A stretch of DNA of 64,000 nucleotides from Thozetella sp. PMI_491 (lineage: Eukaryota > Ascomycota > Sordariomycetes > Chaetosphaeriales > Chaetosphaeriaceae). The notes under the pieces were generated by a model that ran no database searches, had not been told where the DNA came from, and saw nothing but the letters and a program-made list of their open reading frames with translations. The translations under genes and the position numbers were made by a program. The stretch is taken from the NCBI GenBank assembly GCA_021432635.1, contig MU270054.1:62001-126000 (forward strand). The letters are read 5' to 3'. Each line of letters begins with the position of its first letter. Position 1 is the stretch's first letter. Positions 22,323 to 33,071 of the stretch are shown piece after piece.

Positions 22323-23955
22323 TCAAACAGCTTTTCCAGAAGCCTCGGCTTGAACACTTTGCACCTGCGAGTTATCTTCCAGAAACTCAGTGTTGATCCT
22401 CTCATCGCTCTTGCCGCTTTGCACCGAAGGGGTCTCCATCATCGCCCTTTCACGAGCTTGCTTCCACGTTACCGACTTGCCCCCTTCTGACTTGATCTCA
22501 AAGACACGATCGATCTGCTCGAGCGAGAGCTTTGCCGTCTCCACATAGAAGAAGTACACCAAAGGCACGAATGCAATATTGAGGAAGCCAAAGATGAGGT
22601 AGAATCGCCAGCCTAGGTTGTCGATGCCGATAGGTGTGATAAGCACAACAATATAGACAAACACCCAGTTAGTTGTCGTCGAGGCCGACGTGCCAACATT
22701 CCGCATCCTCTGGCTGTTGATCTCGGCAGGATACAGCCAGGGGATGGATAGAAATGAGAGGCCGTAGAAGACGTAGTAGGTGAAGATGAAAACTGTCGCA
22801 AATATAGACATGGCATTCCCTCCAATCCGCAGTCCGATGGCGACGAGGAAGAAGGATAGGCCTTGGCACACCGCTCCGATCAACATCATGCGACGGCGGC
22901 CCAGCGAGTCGATTACAAACACGGCGGATGAGCCCCATACCATTAGTGAAATGGAGTTGCACGCCGAGAGAATAAGCGCGAGGCGGTCGCTCATGCCAAC
23001 GGACCTCGTGAGAACGACCGGAAGGTAGTTAGCCATTACATTCGTTCCTGACGCCTGTTGCATAAAGGCCACACCGCATCCCAGAAGGATACGGCGTAGG
23101 TTCTGCTGTCGGCCGTTGTGCATGATCTCCTTGATTGTTATGGCCGGCTCCTGCATCTCACGGGACACGGAGTCGACAATGATGCGTAAGTCTTCCTTGG
23201 CCTCGGGGCTCTCCGGGTTTTTGCCGAGCAGGCGAGCTATTATATCGCGGGCTTCATCGATGCGGTCCCGAAGGACTAGCCAGCGCGGTGATTCGGGCAT
23301 GAACAGGGTCAAGACGAAGGTGACGATCGAGAAGAAGCATTGGAACGCCACAGGGAAGCGCCACGTCACCGACGAGTCAGGGCCAAAGGTAAAGCCAAAA
23401 TTCATCCAGCTGGTAATGACAATTCCTAGAATGTTGAGCACCAACTCCAGAATAATCAGCCGCCCGCGGTGGTGTTTCTTAGAAGTCTCAACCTGCCACA
23501 TCGGGATGGCGGTGGTGTTGAGGCCCGTCCCGACGCCGCCGATGACACGACCGCAGATCATCTGCGGCAAACCAAAGGCGCTCGCCTGGATGGCGCCTCC
23601 GACGGTCAGCCACACGCATCCTAACAGGACAGCCTTCCGGCGGCCGATGGTGTCGCCGATGAACTTAGAAAGGACGGCGCCGAGGATACACCCTAGGTAA
23701 TATGTCGACACGATCTGCGCTTGTATGACTGAGTCCGGGTTGTTAAAGGTCTCCAGGAACTTCGGGTTTGTCAGGAGGCCGCCGTAAACACCTTGGTCGT
23801 AGCCGAAGAGGAGGAAACTAGAAGGCAGGTATATAGTCAGCCGGCTACCCTAGCTTCGCAGAGCAGGCTCAGAGAGAAAGATCACCGTACCCAGAGCCGC
23901 AGGCACAGGTAATTCCGACCGTTAAGGCGCGGCCTTGAAGCTTATTGGCCCACAT
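22323..23955 (-). CDS. MFS sugar transporter
   Basis: Exons are 23955-23891 and 23817-22323. A 73-nt intron (GTACGG donor, TTCTAG acceptor) joins CACGSG to FLLFGYDQGVYGG. The product is 519 residues with twelve predicted membrane helices. Family signatures are present: GYDQGVYGG in helix 1, GDTIGRRK between helices 2 and 3, PESPRWL after helix 6, DSLGRRR between helices 8 and 9, PAEINSQRMR after helix 10 and VETAKLSLEQIDRVFE at the end of helix 12. This places it in the hexose/lactose-permease-like sugar porter family of plasma-membrane proton symporters. The substrate is not predictable. Position next to a pectinase gene is suggestive only. Confidence 0.92.
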
Positions 23956-25381
23956 GTTGTACCCCTCGAGATGTCTGAAGCAAGGCGGCGAGCAAACAAC
24001 GAACCGGAAATCAGAGCCGCCTGCATTTGTACGTCTTCTCAATCACCTCCAGCGCATATCCTCATCGTCGCCGACTAAGGCATGACGCACAAAATAGTAA
24101 GGTCTCCATATATGGCCTCTACTTTCTTGGTTCTTAGCGCGGTTTACCAACGGCCAAGCGCCCGCTGGTGGGCTCACGCATGGGGTGCGTGCTGATCAGT
24201 GGAACCGTCCGGCACTCAACCGCCGGATATGCGGCTGTTTGGCGGTGGCATACCCGGCGCGTCCTCATGTTGTACTGCGCTCGATGCTGCCTGCTACCGA
24301 TTGTCACAGCGAGTTCGGGAAAAGTCGGCAATAACTGGCGGAGTCTTCTCAGGAGCCAGTACCTTGACCACGTTTCTTGTCAGCAGAATCTTCTGACGGT
24401 TCCACCGCGAAGGGTTAGCAAGATTGAAAGTATTCCTTCGCTCTGAAGAGGTTGTTGCTCTCAATGACGAAAACGGTGGACGGCGAAGCTATTGTTGAAG
24501 CACTAGACTAGGAATAGAGAACAACACTTGAAGGTAATATGAGCAAGGGTCTTCTGGTTGTTTAACAAGACCTCGTAGAAAGTTATTTGGCTCGTTTTTC
24601 CGAAAGGGATTATCAGCGTCGCATTTATCTGAAAGCATTTGTTTGCGCTCCGGTCACAAACCACCCATAATTATATCCCCATGACGTGATGCGATAGGCC
24701 AAGATTACAAAAGCTCTGACTGCAGCAAATTACACCATGCTCTGAAAACTTAGTGGTCGTGCTACCATGCATCAAACATCTTACGGCTCCTAGTCACAGT
24801 TGTCCTCGCCTAGTACATTTCAGTGCCTATCTGGCGACAGAGGCGTGCTATAATTAGGTGCTGAGTGTCGACGAACCAGACCAATTGCTTAAATAGATAT
24901 GAATAGGCACATCCCTGTAGCATATTTATAAAGGTATCCCAACATCGCTGTGAAAAAGGGGCGAACCAACTAGGACAAGCCCAGCTTTCGCGAGGCTTTG
25001 TCCGAATACGCATCGGAAGAAGTTGGAGTTCCAGTTTCGTGCTCACCCAGGCCACTTTAGCCGCAAGGAACCGCCGGTACAACCAATATCTGTAAATGGC
25101 TAATACGAGGAATTTACTTACTCGAGCCTTGGAAAAATAGCAGTGGTACGAATGCACTTTCTTCTGGGTAACGTTCCTAGCCTTGCTACACGATTACAAC
25201 CACGATGCAACATGCCTGCCGCGGGCATCACAGCTTCACAAACAGTGGCATCTCTCTCACGATATAGAATGACTCGCGCCGCTCTAGAGTTGAAATACCC
25301 TGGAACACTTATCAATTCATCCTCGAGCTTTGGAACCTCACGAAGCTCAACGGATGCGTCTCTCTAAACCAGCAATTCACC
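23956..25381. other. Divergent spacer between transporter and small secreted protein
   Basis: This 1.4-kb stretch lies between divergently transcribed genes and should hold both promoters. It is AT-rich in its middle (24450-25130). No open frame was recognised as a gene. Confidence 0.5.
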
Positions 25382-26048
25382 ATGAAGACAGCTATACTCT
25401 CAATTACGTTCCTTGTAGGCTGCATGGCGACCGCCGTCCCACGTCGCTCGCTTTTCGACGAGGCATGGACGGCCGGTGTATGGAAGCCTGCTTGGGGTAG
25501 CAACATCACATTCTTTGGCGAGGCGGTCAGCGCGAGCGGAGGCGCGTTTTACATGCACAAGAACACCTCAAGCTACTGCCCGAGCGACGTCATGAACCTC
25601 GACTGCTCGCTCTATCCCGGTGGTGAGACTGTCTTTATTGGTGGGAACGGCACCGTTTCTCTGAACGTGGCTGTCCCAGGTGGTCAGCAAGGTGAGTTGC
25701 GTACCGACGCTCACACAGCCTAGGCGAAGCATGGCAGTTGTTGACTCTAGATTCACAGTCTATATTGCACCTGACGGCCACCTGGCTTACACAGTTGCCC
25801 ATTCCGCTGCCATCCCTGAAGGATCTATTACCACTGGGTTCACTCGAGAGCGCAGCGAAGCCTTTGGAGCTCCAGTGGGCTTGTACAACGCGGGTCGGTC
25901 GTGGTACATCTGCCCCGTCGCTACAAACTCGATGGAGCAGGTGTACCAGATATACCTCACCACCGAGGACAAAGCCAAAAATGGCTGCATAGGATCAATG
26001 ATGAGGACCTACGGCCCGGCTAAGACGGTGGCCTGGGAATATGCATAA
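25382..26048 (+). CDS. Small secreted protein of the fungal IgE-binding-protein-like family
   Basis: Exons are 25382-25691 and 25759-26048; the 67-nt intron has a GTGAGT donor and CACAG acceptor. The product is 199 residues. A signal peptide (MKTAILSITFLVGCMATAVP) is followed by a short probably processed propeptide and a compact domain. Family-like segments are VAVPGGQQVYIAPDGHLAYT, HSAAIPEGS and RSWYICP, with four Cys in the mature part (SYCPSD, LDCSLYP, YICPVA, NGCIGS) that could form two disulphides. Two N-glycosylation sites are visible near the N-terminus (GSNITF, HKNTSS). Homologues in Aspergillus and plant-associated ascomycetes are labelled IgE-binding proteins without a known activity. 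A role at the host or substrate interface is inference. Confidence 0.75.
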
Positions 26049-26271
26049 GAACTCCGAGGTTTCAGCCTGCCCGTTAGGAGATCGGTGCCGTAGGGGTGCC
26101 TCGTTGGCCTTTTTGTCTTACATGAAAGAGCGCCTGTCGCCTTAATCGTTAGATAGTTCTTGCTAGAGAAGGTAGGTCGAGAAAAAGAAAATTTAATAAA
26201 CTAAATATCGTATTTGCGTGTCCGTTACGAGGCCAAGGTTACCAATCGTGGCATGAAGTAGTGGGGCTCGG

Positions 26272-26412
26272 CTAGATGGCCTCGAGGCACACCAAGCTGG
26301 CTACGAATACCAAGAGAAGTATGACTGGTGCAAGGATGACCTTTCTAAGCCCCTTTTTGAATCTCTTCGCAAGCGGAACCTTCTCGCCACTGCTGTGCTC
26401 TTGTTGCGACAT
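26272..26412 (-). CDS. Putative 46-residue single-pass membrane peptide
   Basis: A short minus-strand frame starts at ATG 26412 and stops at 26274-26272. A hydrophilic N-terminus (MSQQEHSSGEKVPLAK) and a basic stretch (RFKKGLRK) precede a single hydrophobic helix (VILAPVILLLVFVASLVCL). The order basic, hydrophobic, short tail is what a small tail-anchored or single-pass protein would show. It is isolated between the small secreted protein and the rhodopsin-like gene. It could also be one exon of a longer unrecognised gene, or chance. No family is recognised. Confidence 0.4.
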   Translation of the reverse strand: MSQQEHSSGEKVPLAKRFKKGLRKVILAPVILLLVFVASLVCLEAI

Positions 26413-27023
26413 ATTTGCTTGTATGGAGAGTGTTTCACAGCTCCCGATCTAGTCAATGTCAGCTAGGCGAATGCTCCTGTCGAAAATGAAGGAGAGGATG
26501 GCCTGTATTCGATGTGGTCAAGATAGCTTCCAAGCCTTTATGCAGATTAGGATTCCTAGTCACATTCACAATGACTCGTGGCCAGCAAGATTCCAAACAA
26601 AGCGTGGGTGACCATGTAGTGAAGAAGTAACAAGGTCTTAACGTGAAAAGAACTACGCATCAGTGAAACGTTCCATTCAATACGCCTTCCATGACACGGT
26701 AGCGAGACGTGCATTTGACTCCGGAGAAATACGGAGTCTTGTAAGAGCAACTGAGGAGGTGAATCACCTGTCGATTCACGGATTACTCTCGCATCATGGA
26801 GATGGTACCAAGAACAGCTCGCCATTTTGAGTTTAGTACTACAGCTGCTAAATATACGCATGAACGGAACGCTACTATCAAATAATCGGGATAGCTTTTG
26901 TACAAGGGTATATCATTCGTACCGCAAAAAGCGTAGCCAGCCGAGATGTTGTTGCGAGCCAACAGCCTCCTAAGCTCGTGGCGATCGCACGTGCCTCGTC
27001 TTAGCCCGCCACCAGAATATCAA
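26413..27023. other. Intergenic, nothing identified
   Basis: This spacer holds a 101-codon minus-strand frame at 26556-26861 without recognisable motifs, plus the 3' flank of the rhodopsin-like gene. Confidence 0.45.
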
Positions 27024-28374
27024 TCATACTTGAGAGAAGCGCATGTCTACCCTTGTTGTCTTCCTTATCCCGTCGCCGGTGTGCATGTCCTCGCTGCGAT
27101 CGAGACTCTCCTCGCTCGACTTGGCCTCTATCTCGGCCAAAAATGTACCCTTTTGTATCGAAGGAGAGAAGCGCGATTGCCGATCGGACATCTCGAAATC
27201 TTCCCGACCAGTGGCATTGAAGGCTCGCTCGCTGCTCGACTCGTCTGGGATTTTGGTCGCCTTCCATTTGCCCGATGTCGTCTGCCAGCTGGACCCCTTG
27301 CTCGTGCCCTTGTAGTCGGTGCCGGTCCGTGGCGACTTGTGTGTGCCTTTTCCGTAGCTGCTGCTGAGGAAGGTGCCTTTGAGCAGCGGCCGCAAGCACG
27401 GGAGGCTGCCCGCGATGATGCCGACGTTGTTCTCCACCACGGTCCAGATGGTGATGTTGCGCGAGTCCCAGAGCCAGTCTCCCTGCTTGCCGTACTCAAC
27501 CAAATAGCCGACTTTGATGATCGCGGCAGCGCAGGCGAAGACGCCGAGGCCGAGAATTCCCATGAGTGTGTAGCGGGTGCGGGCATTGACGTTGAGATTC
27601 CAGAGCATCGGAGCTGGGATCACAATGGCGAACAACAGATCAGTCAGGATGTTGAGCGCTACATTGGTGTAGGATAGAGCCTTGAGAGTCTCGGCAGTCC
27701 AGCAGGTAGCCTGCACGGTCGAATCCCATTGTACGCGAATGTCTGAGCACTGGAGAAAGACGGTCTGTTGCGCACCGTGTTAGCATGCATCGAAAAACAC
27801 TGGCCCGAGAGGGTGATGTAGGGTCGAGGTGCATACAAATACGCAGGCTATGGTATAAAAAGACATGAAGGCCATGACACCGATGATAGAATACTTGTAC
27901 AACTTGCTCGAGGCTATCCGATATAAAGCAGCCCCGACGGCCAGCTTGACGACGCAGATGTTGATTAGATAGATAGGCTGCGTAATAAAGTTGAGTTTCA
28001 TTCCGGTCGGGATATTTTCCGGCGGGATGTCGCCCAAGTGCTTGCCAGCGCCATAGTAGATTTCTGGTATGATGACACATTGGCCAGCTACACTGATGGC
28101 CATAGCAGTGGCCATGAGCATGTCCTGCAGGCGAGAACACATCAGTTCCCGAACATGATTACGGGCCGAAGAGCACATCGTAGGAGGTCTGAGGACAGAG
28201 GTAGACTTGACTTACATCCCAACCAAAGCTATGGATCATAAACGCGCGGACATAGGCCCGGGTGCCGAAGATGAGGGTAGCGAGGATGGTGATGCTGAGG
28301 GTTGCCCCGAGCACCGTCCCGCTTTCATTCTCGGCGGGAATCGAGATAAGACCACCACTCATGGACCCAGACAT
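27024..28374 (-). CDS. Seven-TM fungal rhodopsin-like integral membrane protein
   Basis: Exons are 28374-28216, 28124-27837 and 27749-27024. Introns of 91 and 87 nt have GTAAGT/GTATGC donors; the second shows a clear GCTAAC branch. The product is 390 residues. Seven hydrophobic segments are seen, followed by a cytoplasmic tail of about 110 residues rich in Ser/Thr/Lys. Family marks include RAYVRAF after helix 1, FGWDD before helix 2, TDLLFAIVIPAPMLWNL in helix 5 and ENNVGIIAGSLPCLRPLL in helix 7. This is the large Pezizomycotina rhodopsin-domain family related to Pth11-like proteins, without the CFEM domain found in some members. Role in sensing or signalling is inferred from the family. An ATG at 28362 is an alternative start. 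Confidence 0.85.
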
Positions 28375-31300
28375 GGCTTCAGTCTTTTGCCACACGCCGG
28401 CGAGGGAAAGCAAAGTCGTTTGGAAGATGGAAGCGAGGGGCGTGCACACGACAGCGGTGGACCAGGCGGGAGGGGAGGATCATGAAATATCAAAGTGAGC
28501 ATCGCACCCGCGGACACGGACCGAAACGCAGGAAAGCCATCTTTCTTGCCGACGGCATCCCACACAGGGCTTATGCCGCAGGTGTGGAGCTCCCTGATGG
28601 ATTAAAACCCCAAGCTGTATCAGGGAGGGTTCGTCAGATGCCATATGCAAAAGAATATCTCGTAGAAGCCACTAGCGCGCGTTTCGCCCCTGAAAACGGC
28701 CGTCCTAGCTTGGTAGCGGCCCCGCGGACGTTTGTCACATATTTCCGCTGGCCCTAACGACACCTAGATGGGGGTGTGGAGCGGCCTCCCGGATAGGGGT
28801 TCCCCCCGGAAATGGCAGTACTATTGGCTGCCGAAGTGCGGGAGCCGTCAGTCCGACGAGAGCTAACATTGCGCGCTAGAGGAGGGACCAGTTTCCAGCC
28901 GCTCCTTAACAGAGGGATATGCAGACTCGTTGGTGACGGCCGCAGGAGGCATCCATGGCAGGATTGACGGGGCTGATCGGTACCCCCCGCCATAGGCTGC
29001 ACCAGTCGCCAGGCGCTGGGCTTTGCAGGGAAGGGCTGGCCAGCTGTCTCATCGCTTTCCCAGTTCGGCCGGCCCATTGTCTCGCCTGTTGTCTCGACGG
29101 TTGTCTTGGACATCCAACAGGCCCCGCCCGAATCCGGCCGGTCTGCAAGCGTTGTGCCAGTGATCTTGCGCCGGCCTCACGAGCGGCCTCGGACCGAGCG
29201 TCTGCTCCTCCCCTCGCGGCAGGCCGTGCCTGCCGCTATTATCTCCGCGTTCCATTCTGCTTCTTTTTTTTCCTCGAGAAGAAGAAAACAATGAGGAGCT
29301 AGGTCGTGTGGCCGAGCGTCGCGGCCGTGCCCGACTTAGCCTCTATAGGCATTCCAGCTGAGGGCCACCATCGACAAGCCATTGCAGTCTATCAGCCCCA
29401 CGTTTTGGTTTGAACAGACGGAGAATTCCATCCACATCATAGGGCTATTATTACCCATGATCCTTGTGGTAGCTGTAGACTCATGCATGTGGAATAGGGG
29501 TCAGCCTCCCTGTCAGACCATGTTCAGCCGACTTATTGTTGCAGCCTGCAGCAAGGTTGTGCCTGAGGGACGTCCCCGCGTTGTTCATGCAAGACAGGTA
29601 TAGCCGGTGTTCTACAGAAAGCCTCCTTGGTGTAGAGCAGATATAAACCGTCTAGGACATCTCTTAACAGGAAGGGTAGCGAGACGAAGCTGGGTGCCGA
29701 CTACAACCGCACTCCATAGACTATTACATAGTGGTTGCTGGGCACGCAGTCCTAGTTCGCTCGGACAAAGTTGTTCCCCTGCACCGCAGCCATAGTGTCT
29801 AGGACGGCGTGCATCACTAAAGCGCCCCATAAGGCAGGCAGCAGAGCAATGCTACTGGGGTGCGAATAGTCGGCCCAAGGTGAAGCTGGCGAGGTCTGGC
29901 GCCCAAGCGGAACCGCTAGTCGACCTTGTCTCCACTGTTGCTATCCAAGTTTCTTCTCCGTGCCTTATTCGTGCTTTCACCTGAGGTGAAGTTATTGAAA
30001 GACAGGCAACTATCTGCAAGGATTTAGCAGCGGTACACTTCTCGCTATAGAGTCTTGCTACATAACTTGTAAACACGGCGGGCAAGATCGTCGCCGACCT
30101 CCGTCCCATCGCCGATTTCATTGCCATGGATGACCTTTTGATCGACCAGACCCACCCCCTCGTCTCCGCTCCAGATCGTGAGAGTGCTATTCGTGGATCT
30201 AAAATTATCTCCTCGCCCACTCGGGGCCGTCCCGACGTGATGGGGTAGAGTTGCCCTGGTCCGCAGCGGAGGTTAGAAGCAGTTGAAAAAGATGGGCCGC
30301 CCACAAGAGGGACTTTTCAACAGCTGCCCTAAAAAGATGGAGAATGGTAGAACTCGCAGGTCCTACCAAAGATGGTCAAGCTTCCCGTGGCTGGCAATGA
30401 TGTGCTACTGCTGCACCTGCATTGCTCTGCGAGAGGTTGCATGCACAGGGAAATGCCAGAGGGCGGAGAGAAAACCGCGAGACATGGCTATCCTGCAGGT
30501 CTACGTGAAATTAAGAGTACGTGGTCAGCCTACCCTTACTCGGAAGCACGGCGCTCCACAGCGTCCTCAGTGGGCACAGTGGATCGGATCAGGAGGTAAG
30601 CTTGAATCATCTATATCCCCAACCCTTGGCAGGAAATGGTGGAACAGGAGCACGCCTCTGAGCTGCCGGATTGCCGCAAAGATGAGCCTACAAATACAGC
30701 CAGATTCTGCAGCTGCATGACACGTAGCGTTGAGCTAGCATCGCTCTTCTGATATGCCAACAGAGGATTCTATCTATCCACACCAAGCGATCTCCAGCTG
30801 TTGGAGACCAATCAAAATCGACCGGGGAACCTAGCTAGATCTCAGCCCCTCTGCGGTCCCGGTATTTGTGGCTGCCGCTACCGATTCCCGTGCTCGAGTC
30901 ATGAGCCGGCAGCACTATTGACGGCTGTACGACTTGGCAGTCTTTCCCGGCTAGTTTTCGAGGGACGGGCCCCCTTCCGCGAACGCAGTACAACACCTCC
31001 TGCAAGGATGTACCGTAACATGCCCCAGGAGGTTATGTTTGACTCCTCCCTGGGATAGATGCGGTCTAGGATGGCGCTGTATCCAGGAAGCATTTAGGAT
31101 TCGCTGCCGCCTCGCCGGTTTTCCGAATTTGCTCAGAGTCCGAAATGAACGGAGACGAGGACCATGCTATTCTTGCCCAGCGGTCTTAGCCCCGAGGTAT
31201 GACCAGCTAGCCAACGGTTGGGCCGCGGGCCAGCGCAACGGCTGGGCCGTGCTGATGGCCCAGGCTCGAAGAGGGGGAGAAAAGGCAGACAGTCGTACTC

Positions 31301-31689
31301 CACTGCCCTTTCGTACTTTGTTATTCGTTACTTAGTAACCGACTTGAGGCGCACAATAGAATCTGAGACTCCCAGGCCATTCCCGTCATTTCCAGGCTGG
31401 GACCCTGGAGATGAAGCTTTAGCCGCATGCGTTGCTGGATCCAAGGCTGCCCCGTTAGGTGACCCATCGCCTCAAAGAGGCAAGCCCGGGATGTTGAGGC
31501 GTACATACATAGCTTCTTCTTGGCCGCACTTGCCCTCCTTCCCAATCGGCATCTCGTCCGATCCTTCTCATCCCAGGTTGCTGGTCTGTACTGTGCTGGC
31601 ATGCTACGGCCTCACAACCTCTCTTCTCGAACCGTACTCGCCACCAAACTGGGGATCGCCCTCTTTCCAACTGTCGATCCGCCGCCACC
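28375..31689. other. 3.3-kb gene-poor spacer
   Basis: No intact gene was found. It includes the promoters of the rhodopsin-like gene (left end) and the tyrosinase (right end). A coding-like relic lies at about 29850-30247 and is listed separately. Other open frames are short and contradictory between strands. Confidence 0.45.
29850..30247 (+). pseudogene. Decayed coding fragment, family not recognised
   Basis: Protein-like segments can be read on the plus strand with GC-biased third positions. One is KLARSGAQAEPLVDLVSTVA at about 29883-29940. Another is KIVADLRPIADFIAMDDLLI followed by DQTHPLVSAPD, ending in RGRPDVMG and a stop at 30245-30247. They are separated by TGA and TAG codons that could be former CGA or CAG. 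The segments look like remains of one gene damaged by C-to-T change, but I cannot name the family. Confidence 0.3.
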
Positions 31690-33071
31690 ATGCACGCCCA
31701 AATCTTAAGCCTTGTTATCCTCCAGGCCGCCTCCACGGTCCTGGGCGGATTGGTACCGCCGACTCCTCACGGGCCAGTCTTGGATGCTCGCGATGGTGCC
31801 CTTACCGACAACGTAGACAAGGTCGCTGCTCTTGCCGCCGCTGCCCTTAACAAGGCGAAGACCACCGCAGACGCCACCCTTGGGGGCCGGTGCACCTGGA
31901 AGAACGTCAAGGTCCGCAAGGAATGGTGAGACAACCACTTTGAGCGCTACACATTGCGCAGCACGCCGTCGCGTAGTCGCTAACGCAGAGTCAAGGGGCA
32001 AGCTGACCGTCGATGAGCGCAAGGCGTACATCGCCGCCGTCAAGTGCCTGCAGTCCAAGCCTGCACTTACCCCATCCTCGGTGGCCTCGGGCGCGAAGAC
32101 GAGGTTTGACGACTTTGTCGCAACCCACATCAACCAGACCCTGACCATCCACTACACGGGCAACTTTCTCGGCTGGCACAGGTACTTCACTTACCTTTAC
32201 GAGAAGGCCTTGAGCTGTGAATGTGGCTACAAGGGCACACAGCCGGTATGTTTGATTAGGACGCCCTTTTCCTCCCAATGGTCGCAGTACTCTCTTTCTA
32301 TACTCCCGCTAATTCCTGCCGCAGTACTGGGACTGGGCCCAGACCGCCATCACTGGCATGACGGCGTCTCCCATCTTTGATGGGAGCGATACGTCCATGT
32401 CCGGCCAGGGCGCGGCCATCCCGAACCAGGGAGACATCATCCTCGGCGCTAGCAGCGGTCTCCCTCCCATCGTCCTGGATGCCGGCCCTGGCGGCGGCTG
32501 CGTGACTTCCGGCCCCTTCAAGGACATGAAGGTCAATCTCGGCCCCGCTGCGCTCGACACGCCCGGCGGCATCTCGGTCAGCAACCCGAACGGCCCGTTA
32601 ACCTATAACCCGCGCTGTCTGTCACGCTCGCTCACCGACTCGGTGAACCAGCGCTTCGCCAACGCCACCTCCATCTTCCGCACCGTCTCGGAGCCCGGCA
32701 ACGTGTTTGACTTCCAGATGATGATGCAGGGCGTCCCCGGCTTTGGTGACATCGGCGTCCACGGTGGCGGCCACTACGCTCTCGGCGGCGACCCGGGTCG
32801 CGACGTCTTCGTGTCGCCCGGTGACCCGGCCTTCTACCTCCACCACGCCATGATCGACCGCACCTGGTGGATGTGGCAGATGCAGGACCCCGCGAACCGC
32901 GTCAGCGGGCCCAACGCCGTCATCGGCACCAACACTTTCCTGAACAGCCCACCGAGTGCCAACACGACGCTGGACGACTTCGTCGACTACGGTTTCGCCG
33001 CCGGTCCCCCACGGAAGCTCCGCGATCTGATGAGCACGATGGGCGGGCCTTTCTGCTACGTCTATGAGTAA
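31690..33071 (+). CDS. Secreted tyrosinase (type-3 copper oxidase)
   Basis: Exons are 31690-31925, 31996-32245 and 32325-33071, giving 410 residues; the start lies in a CCGCCACCATGC context. A signal peptide (MHAQILSLVILQAASTVLGG) is followed by a helical pro-region. Copper site A has His near 123, 131 and 140 (FVATHINQ, TIHYTG, GWHRYF). Site B has HGGGH near 308/312 and the downstream His in FYLHHAMIDRTWW near 336. It would oxidise phenols to quinones outside the cell, in melanin formation or phenol detoxification. Intron 1 uses the acceptor TCAAG at 31995 rather than the nearer CAG at 31988, because only this gives KEWGKLTVDERKAY in frame. The first CAG sits about 5 nt from the CTAAC branch A, which may be too close. 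The gene ends without the long C-terminal extension of intracellular tyrosinases. Confidence 0.9.

Noticed and set aside
17873-25381. Secondary-metabolite gene cluster around the P450 and transporter
   Set aside because: The window has no PKS, NRPS, terpene synthase or prenyltransferase. The transporter has sugar-porter signatures and the neighbour is a pectinase.
31218-31850. 210-codon plus-strand frame overlapping the tyrosinase start
   Set aside because: It overlaps the well-supported tyrosinase exon in another frame and has no protein family features.
31926-31988. Canonical GTGAG to GCAG intron in the tyrosinase
   Set aside because: Its length (63 nt) leaves TGA at the junction and the wrong frame; extending to the AAG at 31995 restores the conserved sequence.
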